NCBI GenBank assembly: GCA_937958295.1
Contig: CALFEY010000270.1
Coordinates: 1-6,189 of the forward strand
Direction of reading: 5' to 3'
Source of the DNA: an uncultured Pseudomonadota bacterium
Lineage (GTDB): Bacteria > Pseudomonadota > Gammaproteobacteria > Burkholderiales > Casimicrobiaceae
DNA length: 6,189 nucleotides
Part shown: in pieces, positions 6,145 to 6,189 of the stretch
Layout: every line of letters begins with the position of its first letter
How positions within the stretch are numbered: the first letter of the stretch is position 1
Program-made: the position numbers and the translations under genes
Notes under the pieces: generated by a model
Told to the model about the DNA's origin: nothing
Seen by the model: only the letters and a program-made list of their open reading frames with translations
Database searches by the model: none

Positions 6145-6158
6145 GAGACGCGGCCCGG

Positions 6159-6173
6159 GCAACGTCCCGTTGC
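6159..6173. repeat. Perfect inverted repeat GCAACG-TCC-CGTTGC upstream of ompR
   Basis: Six-base arms GCAACG (6159-6164) and CGTTGC (6168-6173) flank the three-base centre TCC, and pairing stops outside them. It lies 14 bases upstream of the candidate OmpR site. It resembles a symmetric operator for a dimeric regulator, or could be chance. No regulator can be named. Confidence 0.4.
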
Positions 6174-6189
6174 AATCGAGGCGGCCCGC

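Larger units (their letters stand above)
6085..6189. other. Upstream region of ompR (non-coding as far as visible)
   Basis: This 105-base stretch precedes the chosen ompR start and runs to the window edge. It contains the candidate OmpR site, a possible -10 and an inverted repeat. No gene is supported here. An ATG at 6090-6092 opens a different frame through ompR and is not family-like. A divergent gene may begin beyond 6189, but none can be seen. Confidence 0.6.

Noticed and set aside
6085..6162. 26-residue N-terminal extension of OmpR from the ATG at 6160-6162
   Set aside because: OmpR proteins begin shortly before the ILVIDDD strand. The extension is not family-like and would span the candidate operator and -10 element.
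1..6189. A search by eye for CRISPR repeats, insertion-sequence ends, tRNA genes, phage or defence genes
   Set aside because: Nothing convincing was seen. All but about 210 bases of the window are accounted for by seven core-type genes with intact family motifs.

Overview
This window is gene-dense, very GC-rich DNA with strong G/C preference at third codon positions. It most likely comes from a betaproteobacterium (Burkholderiales/Nitrosomonadales type). The best evidence is the OmpR/EnvZ pair: the regulator's DNA-binding domain (MLARGRDHEVFDRAIDVQV, RYIQTVWGFGYV) and the kinase H-box (GVSHDLRTPLARLRL) have the form I associate with betaproteobacterial OmpR/EnvZ. An ispD-ispF pair converging on a two-component system also fits that group. 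I cannot name a genus.

Layout. Positions 1-3921 hold a tight forward-strand series: glcE (5' end cut off by the window), glcF, a hotdog-fold acyl-CoA thioesterase, ispD and ispF. glcE/glcF overlap by 1 base, glcF/thioesterase by 4 and ispD/ispF by 4; 31 bases separate the thioesterase from ispD. All five could be read from one transcript. Positions 3922-3994 are a short convergent gap with small repeats and a GC hairpin, but no convincing terminator. Positions 3995-6084 hold a reverse-strand pair, ompR then envZ, joined by a 4-base GTGA overlap. Positions 6085-6189 are the region upstream of ompR. It carries a tandem GTTACA-like site resembling an OmpR operator, overlapping a possible -10 element, and a separate perfect inverted repeat.

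How the genes work together. GlcE and GlcF are subunits of glycolate oxidase; glcD would be expected just upstream, outside the window. The complex oxidises glycolate to glyoxylate and passes electrons to the respiratory chain. IspD and IspF catalyse two steps of the MEP pathway of isoprenoid precursor synthesis; IspE, which acts between them, is not here. The thioesterase has no certain substrate. EnvZ senses envelope or osmotic conditions and phosphorylates OmpR; they have no evident biochemical link to the forward operon beyond position.

I found no mobile element, CRISPR array, tRNA/rRNA or exotic defence-type system. The window looks like ordinary core chromosome. The most useful second-look items are the candidate OmpR autoregulatory site, the glc-thioesterase-isp linkage and the repeat-bearing convergent gap.
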